A stretch of 64,000 bases of DNA. It comes from Trebonia sp963734665. Its GTDB lineage: Bacteria; Actinomycetota; Actinomycetes; Streptosporangiales; Streptosporangiaceae. Each line of letters opens with the position of its first letter. The stretch's first letter is position 1. The notes beneath the pieces are model-generated. The model had not been told where the DNA came from and ran no database searches. It was given only the letters and a program-made list of their open reading frames with translations. The stretch covers positions 62,001 through 126,000 of the forward strand of contig CAVTIR010000004.1 in NCBI GenBank assembly GCA_963734665.1. Reading direction: 5' to 3'. This document shows positions 24,924 to 33,881 of the stretch, in pieces. A program made the position numbers and the translations under genes.

Positions 24924-26639
24924 GTGAGGTTGCGTAGCAAGCTCGTCAGGCAACTCCGCTATCCGATGCGGTGGCTGTCGTTCCTCGCGAGCGGGGTGCC
25001 GGTCATCCTCGTGTTTCCCGCTCCGTCGCTGTCATACCTGGCATGGTTCGCGCTCGTGCCGGGGATGGCCCTGTTCACGCGCGCCGCCACGACAAGGGAA
25101 GCGGCCGCGCGGGGCTGGTGGTTCGGGGCTGGGTACCTGATCGCCATGCTGTACTGGATGGCGCCCGAGATCGGGCCCGGTCTCGTGCTGATCGGTGCGG
25201 TGATGGGGTGGATGTGGTCACCGTTCGCTGTGGCCGTTCATAAGCTCCTGCGGCCAGGTGCCCCGCGGTGGCGGCTGCTCGCCGCGTTCATCGTGGTCCC
25301 CAGCTGCTGGCTGATCCCCGAGTGGATACGTTCTTACCAGGGGCTCGGCGGCCCGTGGGACCTGTACGGCGCGTCCCAGTGGCAGCACCCCGCCGTGCTC
25401 GCGCTCGGCGCCGTCGGCGGCGTGTGGCTGGTCAGCGTGGCGCTGCTCATGGCCAACGTCGCCTTCGTGGTGCTGCTCGGGGCGATAAGGCCGCCGTTGT
25501 TCCTCCCCGCCGCTGACGCCCCGGCTACCACGAGTACCCCGGAAGGCACCGCCGCCCCGGCAGTCTCCGCCGCGCGACGGCTCGCAATAGCGGCCGCCGG
25601 CCTCGTCGCTCTCGTCGCCGCGGTAGGCTCCGGGCCGCTGGCGTTCGCCCTCACGCCGCCGTTCTCGGCCGCCCGCCAGGTCGCGGTCACGCTGGTCCAG
25701 CCCGGCGTGGTGAACAACGCGACGCAGCGGACCGACGCGAGCGAGGCGCCGACCGCCGAGCTGAGCAAGAACGGCACGCTCACCGAGGACAAGCCGGACC
25801 TGATCGTCTGGGGCGAGTCGAGCATCCCCGATGACCTGACCGGCACATCGGCGGCGGACCAGGCGCTGCTGAAGCAGATCGAGGCGCTGTCAAGACAGGA
25901 CGATGCCGAGATCCTGGTCAACCAGGACACCACGCCGCCGGGCAAGGGCCACGAGAAATGGGCGGTCCTCGTCAGCCCGAGCGGCGTCCAGGGCACCTAC
26001 GCCAAGACGAGGCTGGTCCCGTTCGGCGAGTACATCCCGTTCCGTCAGCAGCTGAGCTGGCTCACCAGCATCAGCAAGGCCGCCTCCTCGAACATGGTGC
26101 CAGGCCCCGGCGCGCACACGCTCACCGTCACGAGCCCCGCCGGTGCCACGAAGCCGGTCGACGTCGGCGTGCTGATCTGCTTCGAGTCCGCCTTCCCCGA
26201 CATGTCCAGGGTGGAGACCGACCAGGGCGCGGAGCTCATCGTCTACCAGTCCTCCACGTCGACGTTCCAGGGCACTTGGGGCCCTGACCAGCACGCCAGC
26301 CTCGCCGCCATCAGGGCCGCCGAGACGGGACGGCCCGTCGTGCAGGCCGCGCTGACCGGTGACACGGTGGCCTTCGACGCGCGCGGCAGGCAGCTCGCCT
26401 GGCTCGGCCAGGACAGCCGCGGCGAGGTCACCGTGGCCGTGAACCTCCCTCCGCAGGCCGACAAGACCTTCTACGACCAGGCAGGCGACTACGTCATGTG
26501 GTCGGGTGTCGGCATCACCGCGCTCGCCGCGCTGATTATGCTGCTACGCCGGCGTCATTTTCTAGCGAATAACACTGGTGTCGGTTGTGGCCGTACGGCA
26601 GAATATGACACGGATACCGGAGACCCTGTGCGGAGTTAG
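24924..26639 (+). CDS. lnt: Apolipoprotein N-acyltransferase
   Basis: About 571 aa membrane enzyme that N-acylates the lipoprotein cysteine. Six to seven N-terminal membrane segments precede a nitrilase domain. The Glu-Lys-Cys triad is visible: VWGESSIPDD (Glu298), YAKTRLVPFGEYIP (Lys361) and VLICFESAFPD (Cys419). A final hydrophobic segment is followed by a short polar tail. The GTG at 24924 (MRLRSKLVRQL) is preceded by GACAAT six nt upstream, possibly leaderless; TTG 24906 would add six residues. Several lipoproteins in this window are possible substrates. No polyprenol-phosphate mannose synthase domain is fused. Confidence 0.88.
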   Translation: MRLRSKLVRQLRYPMRWLSFLASGVPVILVFPAPSLSYLAWFALVPGMALFTRAATTREAAARGWWFGAGYLIAMLYWMAPEIGPGLVLIGAVMGWMWSPFAVAVHKLLRPGAPRWRLLAAFIVVPSCWLIPEWIRSYQGLGGPWDLYGASQWQHPAVLALGAVGGVWLVSVALLMANVAFVVLLGAIRPPLFLPAADAPATTSTPEGTAAPAVSAARRLAIAAAGLVALVAAVGSGPLAFALTPPFSAARQVAVTLVQPGVVNNATQRTDASEAPTAELSKNGTLTEDKPDLIVWGESSIPDDLTGTSAADQALLKQIEALSRQDDAEILVNQDTTPPGKGHEKWAVLVSPSGVQGTYAKTRLVPFGEYIPFRQQLSWLTSISKAASSNMVPGPGAHTLTVTSPAGATKPVDVGVLICFESAFPDMSRVETDQGAELIVYQSSTSTFQGTWGPDQHASLAAIRAAETGRPVVQAALTGDTVAFDARGRQLAWLGQDSRGEVTVAVNLPPQADKTFYDQAGDYVMWSGVGITALAALIMLLRRRHFLANNTGVGCGRTAEYDTDTGDPVRS

Positions 26640-26711
26640 TGCGCCAAGGGGCCGCCCGCACTGGATGAGGTCGCAGGGGAAGGCGAACCTCGTCTTACCA
26701 GGGAGGCACCG

Positions 26712-27206
26712 GTGTCGGTATTCGGCGTTCTGCAGGTTCATTCGGCGCCCCCCGCGCTGTGCCCGCACATCGAGTGGGCCGTGGCGGGGACCGTCGGAGT
26801 GGCCGTCAGCATGCCCTGGGTCAGCCAGGCCGCTGCCCCAGGGTCTCTTCGTGCTGAGCTGACGTGGAAAGGCAAGCCGGGTACCGCTGGTGCCATCACG
26901 TCGGCCCTCGCGGGCTGGAACAGGGTGCGCTTCGAGGCCACCGAGGAAGCTTCCGCAGGCTGCGACGCCATGCGCTACTGCTACACGCCCAACCTCGGGC
27001 TCTTCGCCGCCACCACGAGCGCCAACGGCGACATCCTGATCCCGGAGAATAAGCTCCGCGCCGCCCTCGCCCTCGGTGCCAACGGCACCTCGATCCTGGA
27101 GAAGGAGCTGGAGAAGCTGCTCGGCACCGCGTGGGATAATGAGCTTGAGCCGTTCCGCAGGGCAGGCGACGGCGCCCCCGTCCGCTGGCTCAACGCCACC
27201 GGCTGA
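26712..27206 (+). CDS. DUF3145 family protein
   Basis: 164 aa. The opening GVLQVHSAPPALCPHIEWAV, the WKGKPGTAG motif and FEATEEASAGCDAMRYCYTP are the hallmarks of actinobacterial DUF3145. The function is unknown; the family is conserved across actinomycetes as a single-copy soluble protein. GTG 26712 has GGGAGG about 5 nt upstream. The 72-nt gap after lnt is long enough for its own promoter. Confidence 0.87.
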   Translation: MSVFGVLQVHSAPPALCPHIEWAVAGTVGVAVSMPWVSQAAAPGSLRAELTWKGKPGTAGAITSALAGWNRVRFEATEEASAGCDAMRYCYTPNLGLFAATTSANGDILIPENKLRAALALGANGTSILEKELEKLLGTAWDNELEPFRRAGDGAPVRWLNATG

Positions 27207-27422
27207 GCCCGATCCTAAGCCGCAGCCACGCGCCGCAGCCACGCGCGGCTGCGCCGTGCCGCACGCGAACCCGCCACACTAGGCGCGCGACCGTAACGCC
27301 ACGCCCCGCCGCACCAGCCGCAACCTGCCGAACCAGCGGCAACCTGCCGCACCAGCCGCCCGTAACGCCACGCCCAGCCGCATGCCGAAAACCCGCACGC
27401 TAGAACCAGGAGGCCGCCTGAG
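27207..27422. repeat. Low-complexity intergenic repeats
   Basis: Short words recur: CGTAACGCCACGCC twice, CCGCACCAGCCGC twice, GCAACCTGCCG twice, and GCCGCAGCCACGCGC at the left end. No gene seen. The SD of the SDR gene (CCAGGAGG) closes the gap. Confidence 0.6.
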
Positions 27423-28319
27423 ATGAGCGGTTTCACCGCAGCGGACATCCCGGACCTCACCGGCCGGACAGCCATCGTGACCGGTGCGAGCAGTGGCATC
27501 GGCCTGGAAACGGCGAGGGCCCTCACCGCCCACGGCGCGCGGGTGATCCTCGCGGTCCGTGACGAGGCCAAGGGCCGCAAGGCCGCCGGCATCCTGCCGG
27601 GACCAGGAACGAACGAGGTCCGCCTTCTCGACCTCGCCAGCCTGGAGTCGGTGCGCGCCTTCGCGAGCGACTGGTCGCAGCAACCCATCGACCTGCTCAT
27701 CAACAACGCGGGAGTGATGATCCCCCCGCTGACCCGCACCAAAGACGGCTTCGAGCTGCAGTTCGGCACCAACCACTTGGGCCACTTCGCCCTCACGAAC
27801 CTCCTCCTGCCGCACATCACAGGAAGGATCGTGACCGTCTCCTCGGGCGCCCACCAGATCGGGAAGATCGACTTCGGCGACCTCAACTGGGAGCGCAGGC
27901 GCTACCGCCCCTGGCGCGCCTACGGCCAATCCAAGCTGGCCAACCTGCTGTTCACCGCCGAGTTGCAGCGCCGCCTGACAGAAGCAGGCTCGAAGGTCCT
28001 GTCCATCGCCGCCCACCCCGGCTACGCCGCGACAAACCTTCAGTCCCAGAGCGACAGCAAGCTAATGGACTTCGCCATGGGCACGCTAGGCAACCGCCTC
28101 CTGGCCCAGGACGCCGCCGGAGGCGCCCTCCCCACCCTCTACGCCGCCACCCAAGATCTCCCAGGCAACACGTTCGCGGGCCCCAAAAATGGCCTGCGGG
28201 GCACCCCCGCCCCCTGCTCCCGCGCAAGGGCCGCAAGCGACGCCGAGGTAGCGACACGCCTCTGGACCGTCTCAGAGCAACTAACCGGCGTAAGCTTCCC
28301 GCAAATTCAAAAGCAATAA
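27423..28319 (+). CDS. Short-chain dehydrogenase/reductase
   Basis: 298 aa NAD(P)-dependent oxidoreductase. It has the Rossmann TGASSGIG motif (about 20-27), NNAG (about 96-99), the catalytic Ser in VTVSSGAHQ and YGQSK (Tyr and Lys of the triad). The block VRDEAKGRKAAG and the long C-terminus place it with retinol dehydrogenase/WW-domain oxidoreductase-like SDRs, a group of broad substrate range. ATG 27423 has AGGAGG upstream. The last about 55 residues (LRGTPAPCSRARAASDAEVA) look less conserved than the core. It appears to be monocistronic. Confidence 0.87.
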   Translation: MSGFTAADIPDLTGRTAIVTGASSGIGLETARALTAHGARVILAVRDEAKGRKAAGILPGPGTNEVRLLDLASLESVRAFASDWSQQPIDLLINNAGVMIPPLTRTKDGFELQFGTNHLGHFALTNLLLPHITGRIVTVSSGAHQIGKIDFGDLNWERRRYRPWRAYGQSKLANLLFTAELQRRLTEAGSKVLSIAAHPGYAATNLQSQSDSKLMDFAMGTLGNRLLAQDAAGGALPTLYAATQDLPGNTFAGPKNGLRGTPAPCSRARAASDAEVATRLWTVSEQLTGVSFPQIQKQ

Positions 28320-28522
28320 AACACAAAGAATCCCCCGAACGATTTCGTGCTCCGCCCCCCGGAAAACGCGCACCGAGTCCGTGGGGAGAATAGCCAAGAA
28401 TGCATCCCCGCAGATGAGCCCGCGCGCACCCGCATGGGACTGCGATACGCACCTTTCGCCCGATCCGCGCATTCGGCAGCGCCGAGGAGTACATGGACCC
28501 AGCCGTTGGGCTCGGTTTTGCG

Positions 28523-28559
28523 AGGGCGTGGAGCGGGGACACTCTCCGCTCCACGCCCT
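28523..28559 (+). terminator. Stem-loop downstream of the SDR gene
   Basis: Positions 28523-28536 are exactly complementary to 28546-28559 with a 9-nt loop. It is about 200 nt beyond the SDR stop. It may terminate rightward read-through or be an independent repeat element. Confidence 0.5.
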
Positions 28560-28578
28560 GCCACGACCGGAAAAGATA

Positions 28579-28728
28579 GCGTGGCGTGGACAGGCGGAGC
28601 ACGATTCCGCGCTTCCCCCATGCGGGAAGGGACGGCGTGGCGTGGCCAGGCGGGAGCACGATTCCGCGCTCCCGCCACGCCGAGAGAGGTCGCGTGGCGC
28701 GGCCAAGCGCAGCATGAACCCGTTCGGG
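28579..28728. repeat. Three degenerate copies of an about 56-nt repeat
   Basis: Copies begin at 28579, 28635 and 28692 with GCGTGGCGTGG or GCGTGGCGCGG. The first two share GGAGCACGATTCCGCGCT, whose ends can pair (GGGAGC with GCTCCC in copy 2). They look like a palindromic intergenic repeat family. Confidence 0.6.
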
Positions 28729-28840
28729 CTGCTTATTGTTGATCTTTTGGTTTTGCTTTGACTTTGACTTTTGCTTTTGACTTAGGTTTTTGACTTCGTT
28801 CATCAACCTGAGATGGAGCGAGGGACGCCGGGGGGATTAG

Positions 28841-28868
28841 CCCGCGACCTTCCGGAGGAGGTCGCGGG
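28841..28868 (-). terminator. Terminator of the sugar ABC operon
   Basis: CCCGCGACCT (28841-28850) pairs perfectly with 28859-28868 around an 8-nt loop. On the leftward transcript an A-rich tract (28905-28923) precedes the hairpin. It lies about 85 nt beyond the stop of the last permease gene. Confidence 0.6.
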
Positions 28869-28953
28869 TAATCCTTCCGGCGGTCCGCGCCGCACCTGAA
28901 TAGGTTTTGACTCTTAGGTTTTTGACCTGCAGAATGCCGGGAGGCAGCGCATG

Positions 28954-29868
28954 TCAGCGGAACGAGCCGGCCGTGAGGCCTGCCACGATCCGGCGCTGGG
29001 CGAACAGGACGAGCAGTGCGATGGGGATCGAGATGATCACCACGGCCGCGTCGATCAGGTTGTAGAAGGTCTGGAACTGGCTCTGGCCGAACGTGGTGAT
29101 GGCCAGGGGTGCCGTGAAGTGGCTGGTCGAGGTCAGGAACGACACCGCGAACGCGAAGTCGTTCCAGGCCAGGATGAAGGACAGGATCGCGGCGGTGAAC
29201 ACGGCGGGGATGGCGACGGGGATGACCACCTTCCGCAGCGTCTGCATCCGGGTCGCCCCGTCCACCAGGGCGGCGTCCTCCAGTTCCGCGGGGACCTGCT
29301 CGAAGAAGTTCTTCAGCAGCCAGGTGGCGATTGGCAGCGTGTAGACGAGGTAGACGATGATCAGCGGATAGATGTTGTTGAGCATCCCGAGGTAGCGCAG
29401 CACCAGGAACAGCGGCCCGATCATGGCGAGTACCGGGAAGAACCCGGCGAGCAGGATGAACCCCAGGATCGCCCCGGCCCCCCTGATGCGTAGCCGCGCC
29501 AGGGCATATCCCGCCATGGACGCGACGATGATCGTGACCACGGTGGTGGCCGCCGCGACGATGACGCTGTTCAGCAGTGGGGTCAGGAACGAGCCCTGGG
29601 TGAACACGTTCTTGTACGCGGCGCCCGACAGGTGCGACGGGATGATGCCGTTGGCGCCGCCGACACCGGCCGCGACCTGGCTGTTGGACAGCAGCGAGGT
29701 GCGCAGGATCCAGTAGAACGGGAACAGCGCGATCAGTACCACGATGACGACCGCGAGGTAGAACAACGTCTCCTTGACGATCTTGCCGGTCGAGACCCGG
29801 CGTGGCCTGCGAGCGGCCCGCCCGACCACGGCAGGGACCGGAATATCGTCCGCGACTGCGCTTGTCAT
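28954..29868 (-). CDS. Sugar ABC transporter permease, MalG-type
   Basis: About 304 aa, six predicted membrane segments. The EAA loop is EDAALVDGATRMQTLRKVVI, and the C-terminus (AQRRIVAGLTAGSF) is typical of MalG/GanQ-type permeases of CUT1 carbohydrate importers. ATG 29868 (MTSAVADDIP) has a GGGGGG stretch about 6 nt upstream; the open frame to 29970 overlaps the other permease and is discarded. It is third in the leftward operon binding protein-MalF-MalG. No ATPase is encoded nearby; such importers often use a shared MsiK-type ATPase encoded elsewhere. Confidence 0.88.
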   Translation of the reverse strand: MTSAVADDIPVPAVVGRAARRPRRVSTGKIVKETLFYLAVVIVVLIALFPFYWILRTSLLSNSQVAAGVGGANGIIPSHLSGAAYKNVFTQGSFLTPLLNSVIVAAATTVVTIIVASMAGYALARLRIRGAGAILGFILLAGFFPVLAMIGPLFLVLRYLGMLNNIYPLIIVYLVYTLPIATWLLKNFFEQVPAELEDAALVDGATRMQTLRKVVIPVAIPAVFTAAILSFILAWNDFAFAVSFLTSTSHFTAPLAITTFGQSQFQTFYNLIDAAVVIISIPIALLVLFAQRRIVAGLTAGSFR

Positions 29869-29881
29869 GCGCCACCCCCCT

Positions 29882-30877
29882 TCAGGAGTTCTGCGGGCGG
29901 AACGCCCTGACGTAGATGAACGACACGGCCAGGGCGAGGATGACCAGCATGATGGACATCGCGCCGCCAAGGCCGAAGTCGGTGTTGATGATGAAGGTGT
30001 TGTAGCTCAGGTACGAGAGGGTCTCCGTGGAGTTGCCAGGGCCGCCGCCGGTCATGATGTAGATGACGTCGAACACGAGCAGCGCCTGCAGCGTGCGGAA
30101 GATCAGCGCCACCGAGATCGCGGGCCGCAGCATCGGCAGCGTCACCCGGGTGAAGGACTGCCACCAGGAGGCCCCGTCGATCCGGGCCGCCTCGTAGACG
30201 TCGTTCGGGATGACCTGCAGGCCGGCCAGCAGGAGGATCGCGACGAACGGGATGTTCTTCCAGGAGTCCGCGATGAAGACCGCTATCCACGACCGCCAGA
30301 CGCTGATGCCCAGCCAGGACAGGCTCGACCAGGCGGGGTGGAACGCGCCGAGGATGTAGTCGACAAAGCCGGCGCTCGGGTCGAACATTGTCTTCCACAG
30401 CATCGCGGAGACCACCGTGGGCATCGCCCACGGCACCAGGATCGAGGCGCGCAGGAAGCCGCGGCCGCGGAACTGGCGGTGCATCATCAGCGCCAGGGCC
30501 ATCCCGACCACCATGTCGAACACGATCGTCACCACGGTGAAGACCAGCGTGCGCTCAAGCGCCGACACCCACTGCGAGGACTCGAACATCGCGGTGAAGT
30601 TCGCCCAGCCGACGAACTTGTGCGGCAGGTTCCCGTACGACAGGTTGTCGAAGTGGAACGCGTTCCAGACGTTGTAGATCAGCGGGTAGGCGGTGATGGC
30701 GAGCAGCAGGATGATCACCGGGGCGACCAGCATGTACCCGAGGCGCCGGTCGCCGGTCTCCCGCGCGTGCCCGACCGGGCGGTTAGGGCGCCTGGCCGGG
30801 GTCAGGCGCTTAACCAGGGCCGGGCGGCCCGCTCGCGCGGGCCGCCCTTCCGCCCCTGTATTTTCCACGGCAGTCAT
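29882..30877 (-). CDS. Sugar ABC transporter permease, MalF-type
   Basis: About 331 aa. A basic cytoplasmic N-terminus (about 1-46) precedes six membrane segments, with the EAA loop YEAARIDGASWWQSFTRVTL in the last third. It pairs with the MalG-type permease to form the channel of a CUT1-family importer. ATG 30877 lies 8 nt after the stop of the binding-protein gene. The gap to the MalG gene is 13 nt, so the three genes form one operon. Confidence 0.88.
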   Translation of the reverse strand: MTAVENTGAEGRPARAGRPALVKRLTPARRPNRPVGHARETGDRRLGYMLVAPVIILLLAITAYPLIYNVWNAFHFDNLSYGNLPHKFVGWANFTAMFESSQWVSALERTLVFTVVTIVFDMVVGMALALMMHRQFRGRGFLRASILVPWAMPTVVSAMLWKTMFDPSAGFVDYILGAFHPAWSSLSWLGISVWRSWIAVFIADSWKNIPFVAILLLAGLQVIPNDVYEAARIDGASWWQSFTRVTLPMLRPAISVALIFRTLQALLVFDVIYIMTGGGPGNSTETLSYLSYNTFIINTDFGLGGAMSIMLVILALAVSFIYVRAFRPQNS

Positions 30878-30884
30878 CTCGGTG

Positions 30885-32171
30885 CTAAGTGCCCGGTGTG
30901 GCTGCTGCGTCGGACTTGATAGACGCCGCGCCTGCCGCGAAGGCGGCGGACGCCGCGTTCGGGCTCCCGTTCGCGTACACCGAGGAGAACAGCGTCTGCA
31001 GGTCGGAGGAGACCTGGAGGTAGTTCGGTGTCACCGGACGGGGCGCCGAGTAGCTGTTCAGCGTCTTCACGGCCTGGAAGTAGGGCGCCGCCGTGTACAG
31101 CGCGGACGTGTAAGCACTCGGCAGGGACGGCGGGTCACCGACCGCGATCGCCCGCGCGGTCTCCACGGACGGGCTGGTCAGGTACTGGATCAGCTTGTAG
31201 GCCGCCGCAGCGTGCGCGGTCTTGGCGTTGATCGCCAGCATCTCGCCGCCGAGTGCGGATCCCGGCGTACCGCCGGCACCAGCCGGGAAGGGGATATACC
31301 CGACGTGTCCCTTAACGGCGGCCACCATCGGCTGCGCCTCGACGAACGGGTAGTCGATCGCGAACGGGGTGTACCCCGACACGAACTGCTCCTCGACCTG
31401 GCCCTCTTGCCAGCTGGTCACCGCCTGCGGCGCGATCTTGCTGGTGTAGATGGCGTTGTGCAGCCAGTTCAGCGCGGCCACGTTGCCCGGCGTGTTCACG
31501 TTGGACGGGTCGAGCGTTCCGCCGAACGCCGAGTCGACGGTGAGGAACGAGGTGATCGCGCCCTCGTACTTGTCCGCCTCGAAGGCGATGCCCTCCTTGA
31601 GCGTCGGGTCCGCCTTCATGGCGGCCTCGGCGTCGCTGACCACCTGCGCCGGGCTGGTCGGCGGGGTCTTGATCAGGTCAGTCCGGTAGAACAGCCCCTC
31701 GGGGTTGTCGAACCACGGCATCGCGTAGACGGTCCCGTTGTAGGTGCCCGCGGCGACCTCGTGCGCGAAGAACTGGCTCGTGTCCGGGTTGAACTGGGTC
31801 AGCGGCAGTACCCAGCCCGCCTGGGCGAACTTCGCCGGGTACGTTACGTCGGACTCGAACACGTCAGGCGTCGACGAGCCGGAGATGAAGTCGTGCTCCA
31901 GTTGCGACAGGTACGTCGTCGAGTCCGACGAGAGCACCTGGACCTGCACCTTGATGTTCGGGTTGGCCTTCTCGAAGCCGTTGATCGCGACCTGCGTCTG
32001 CGTGCCCTCGGTGCCGAGCCCGGACTCGGCGAACACGACGGTCTGCGTGGCGCTCGCCGCGACCGTGGAGCTCGACCCGCCGGAACTGCAGGCCGCGGCG
32101 CCGGCCGCCAGCGCGACGACTCCGACGCTGATCGTGACGGCACGCCAGTGCGGCGCTCTCTTCCTGCTCAT
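30885..32171 (-). CDS. Sugar ABC transporter substrate-binding lipoprotein 1
   Basis: About 428 aa, family 1 solute-binding protein. The N-terminus has MSRKR, a hydrophobic core and lipobox AGAAAC, then a Ser/Gly linker. The domain body (VAINGFEKANPNIKVQVQVL, TPDVFESDVTYPAKFAQAGW, YAMPWFDNPEGLFYR) is typical of oligosaccharide binders. ATG 32171 is preferred because GAGGTG sits 7 nt upstream; ATG 32177 overlaps that SD. It heads the operon with the two permeases. The ligand is not deducible. Confidence 0.88.
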   Translation of the reverse strand: MSRKRAPHWRAVTISVGVVALAAGAAACSSGGSSSTVAASATQTVVFAESGLGTEGTQTQVAINGFEKANPNIKVQVQVLSSDSTTYLSQLEHDFISGSSTPDVFESDVTYPAKFAQAGWVLPLTQFNPDTSQFFAHEVAAGTYNGTVYAMPWFDNPEGLFYRTDLIKTPPTSPAQVVSDAEAAMKADPTLKEGIAFEADKYEGAITSFLTVDSAFGGTLDPSNVNTPGNVAALNWLHNAIYTSKIAPQAVTSWQEGQVEEQFVSGYTPFAIDYPFVEAQPMVAAVKGHVGYIPFPAGAGGTPGSALGGEMLAINAKTAHAAAAYKLIQYLTSPSVETARAIAVGDPPSLPSAYTSALYTAAPYFQAVKTLNSYSAPRPVTPNYLQVSSDLQTLFSSVYANGSPNAASAAFAAGAASIKSDAAATPGT

Positions 32172-32306
32172 TGCCATACCACCTCACTACGGTGAGTAAT
32201 TAGATTTGTCCGAACGAGTTCTTTTCGTCCTGCCCTTCACCCTGAAAATCTGTCGACACTGACCGTCAGGAGGAAAAGAGCTCGCAGGTCGACCCTGGTC
32301 GCGCTG

Positions 32307-32375
32307 CGAATTCCTTTCATCCTGCGTTCGTCCCGGGACGCGACGAAGTGTGGATATCAGGATGAAAAGAATTCG
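32307..32375 (-). terminator. 18-bp inverted repeat between the two binding-protein genes
   Basis: Positions 32307-32324 pair with 32358-32375 with one mismatch, and the loop holds a 12-bp perfect palindrome CGTCCCGGGACG. It begins 10 nt beyond the stop of binding protein 2. It can terminate that gene, while the inner palindrome could be an operator for the operon downstream. Confidence 0.55.
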
Positions 32376-32384
32376 ATTACCTGA

Positions 32385-33680
32385 CTAGCCGTCCCGGATG
32401 ATCTGGTTGAGCTGCGCGGCCATCTCGGAGAGGGCCTCCTGCGGTGTCTTCTTGAAGGTGAGCGCCTGGTAGACCGCGCTCGAGATCGCCAGGCTCGCCT
32501 GGTCGTAGTCGACGATGGACGGCCGTGGCTGGGCGGCGAGGATGGCCTGCTTGACCACGGGCAGGTAGGGGAACAGCTTGATCATCGCGGGATCGGAGTA
32601 CAGCGACGTCCACACCGGCGGGAAACCGCTGTCCTCGAACATCTGCCGCTCCTCGGGCAGGCTTGTCAGGTACCTGATGAAGGCGATGGCGGTCGCCTGG
32701 TGCCTGGAGAACGCGCTGACGGCCAGGTTCGCGCCGCCGAGCGAGCTCGACCCGGGGCCGTCAAGGCCGGGCAGCAGTGCGACGCCGACCTTGCCGTACA
32801 CCTTGTTGGCGGGGCCTGGCTGGCTCGCCTGGCTGTAGATGAACGGCCAGTTGTTAAGGAAGAGCAGCTTGCCCGACTCGAAGTCGCCCCAGGACGATTC
32901 CTCCTCGTAGTTGCGCGAAGACTGCGGTATCCACCCCTCGCGCAGTCCGTCCACGAGGAAGTCGAGGCCTTGCAGTGCCTGGGGGGAGTCCACGGTCACC
33001 GTGGAGCCGCCGGGGGAGAGGATGGAACCGCCGGCCGACTGCAGCACGTCGGCGAAGTTGACGGTGAGCCCCTCGTACGGTGCGAGCTGGCTCGCGTAGC
33101 CCTGGAGCCCGTATTTCGGCGCGACCGTCTTGGCCAGGTCCTCAACCTGCGCCCAGGTTGTGGGCGGCTGCTTGCCCGCCTTGGCCAGGATGTCCTTGCG
33201 GTAGTAGAGCACTTCCGCGTTGCTGTAGTAGGGCACGGCCCACAGGTGGCCGTTGTACATGGCGGTGTCGACCGCGGGCCGCAGGAAGTCGCCGAGGGGG
33301 AACATGCTCGACTCGAGCGGGATGATCCACCCCGCGGAGGCGAACTCCGCGGTCCAGATCACGTCCATCGCGATCACGTCGTAGACGGGACTGCCTGCCT
33401 GCAGGTTGGCGGTTAGCTGCGCGAGCTGGTCGTTCTCCGCCTCGGGGAGCAGCATGAGCGTGACTTGCTGGTTCCGGTGCGCCTTGTTCCACGCCCCGAT
33501 CAGCGTCGTGAAGAACCCGGCGTCGTCCGCGCCGACGGCGAACGTGATCGGCCCGATCCCGTTGACCGACGGCGCGGCCCCGCCCGATGGAGAGCTGTCC
33601 GGCGTGCATCCCGCTGTGAGCAGGAGGCTTGCCCCGACCACGGCCGTGGCAGCGGCGATGATCGCGCGCCTCATGCTCAT
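32385..33680 (-). CDS. Sugar ABC transporter substrate-binding lipoprotein 2
   Basis: About 431 aa family 1 solute-binding protein. The signal is MSMRRAIIAAATAVVGASLL with lipobox LTAGC. The body has TFVAGADDAG-like folds: YDVIAMDVIWTAEFASAGWI, WAVPYYSNAEVLYYRKDIL and PTTWAQVEDLAKTV. It resembles trehalose/maltose-type binders (LpqY/ThuE-like), a family-level impression only. ATG 33680 has GGAGGG six nt upstream; the open frame extends to 34241 but overlaps the padR gene on the other strand. It is unlike binding protein 1 in sequence detail, so this is a second ligand, not a recent duplicate. No own permease genes are seen. Confidence 0.86.
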   Translation of the reverse strand: MSMRRAIIAAATAVVGASLLLTAGCTPDSSPSGGAAPSVNGIGPITFAVGADDAGFFTTLIGAWNKAHRNQQVTLMLLPEAENDQLAQLTANLQAGSPVYDVIAMDVIWTAEFASAGWIIPLESSMFPLGDFLRPAVDTAMYNGHLWAVPYYSNAEVLYYRKDILAKAGKQPPTTWAQVEDLAKTVAPKYGLQGYASQLAPYEGLTVNFADVLQSAGGSILSPGGSTVTVDSPQALQGLDFLVDGLREGWIPQSSRNYEEESSWGDFESGKLLFLNNWPFIYSQASQPGPANKVYGKVGVALLPGLDGPGSSSLGGANLAVSAFSRHQATAIAFIRYLTSLPEERQMFEDSGFPPVWTSLYSDPAMIKLFPYLPVVKQAILAAQPRPSIVDYDQASLAISSAVYQALTFKKTPQEALSEMAAQLNQIIRDG

Positions 33681-33717
33681 CACCAGCCCTCCATTGGGCA
33701 GTCCCCGGCTTTGGGAT

Positions 33718-33727
33718 ACATTCATGT
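33718..33727. promoter_or_regulatory. Short palindrome in the padR/binding-protein intergenic region
   Basis: ACATTCATGT reads as ACAT-TC-ATGT. PadR-type sites are built from ATGT and ACAT halves, usually in the other order and with wider spacing, so assignment as the PadR operator is tentative. Confidence 0.25.
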
Positions 33728-33881
33728 TATGCACAGGCGTTATGTAGGTGTCAACGGCCTTACCAAGCTGTGACCCGCCGGGTAACGCCCTCCCGGTGGC
33801 CCGCGCAGCCGCTGCGGGACAAATTCCGGGAACGCGGTGATAATCAATGGCAATGCGGCTCCCACATGAGGAGGCAAGAAG

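Larger units (their letters stand above)
28320..28953. other. 634-nt gap with hairpins and degenerate repeats
   Basis: No gene is supported here. It contains a strong stem-loop (28523-28559), three degenerate copies of an about 56-nt repeat, two T-rich tracts (28735-28800 and 28905-28923) with the shared word CTTAGGTTTTTGAC, and a terminator hairpin for the leftward ABC operon. Confidence 0.7.
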
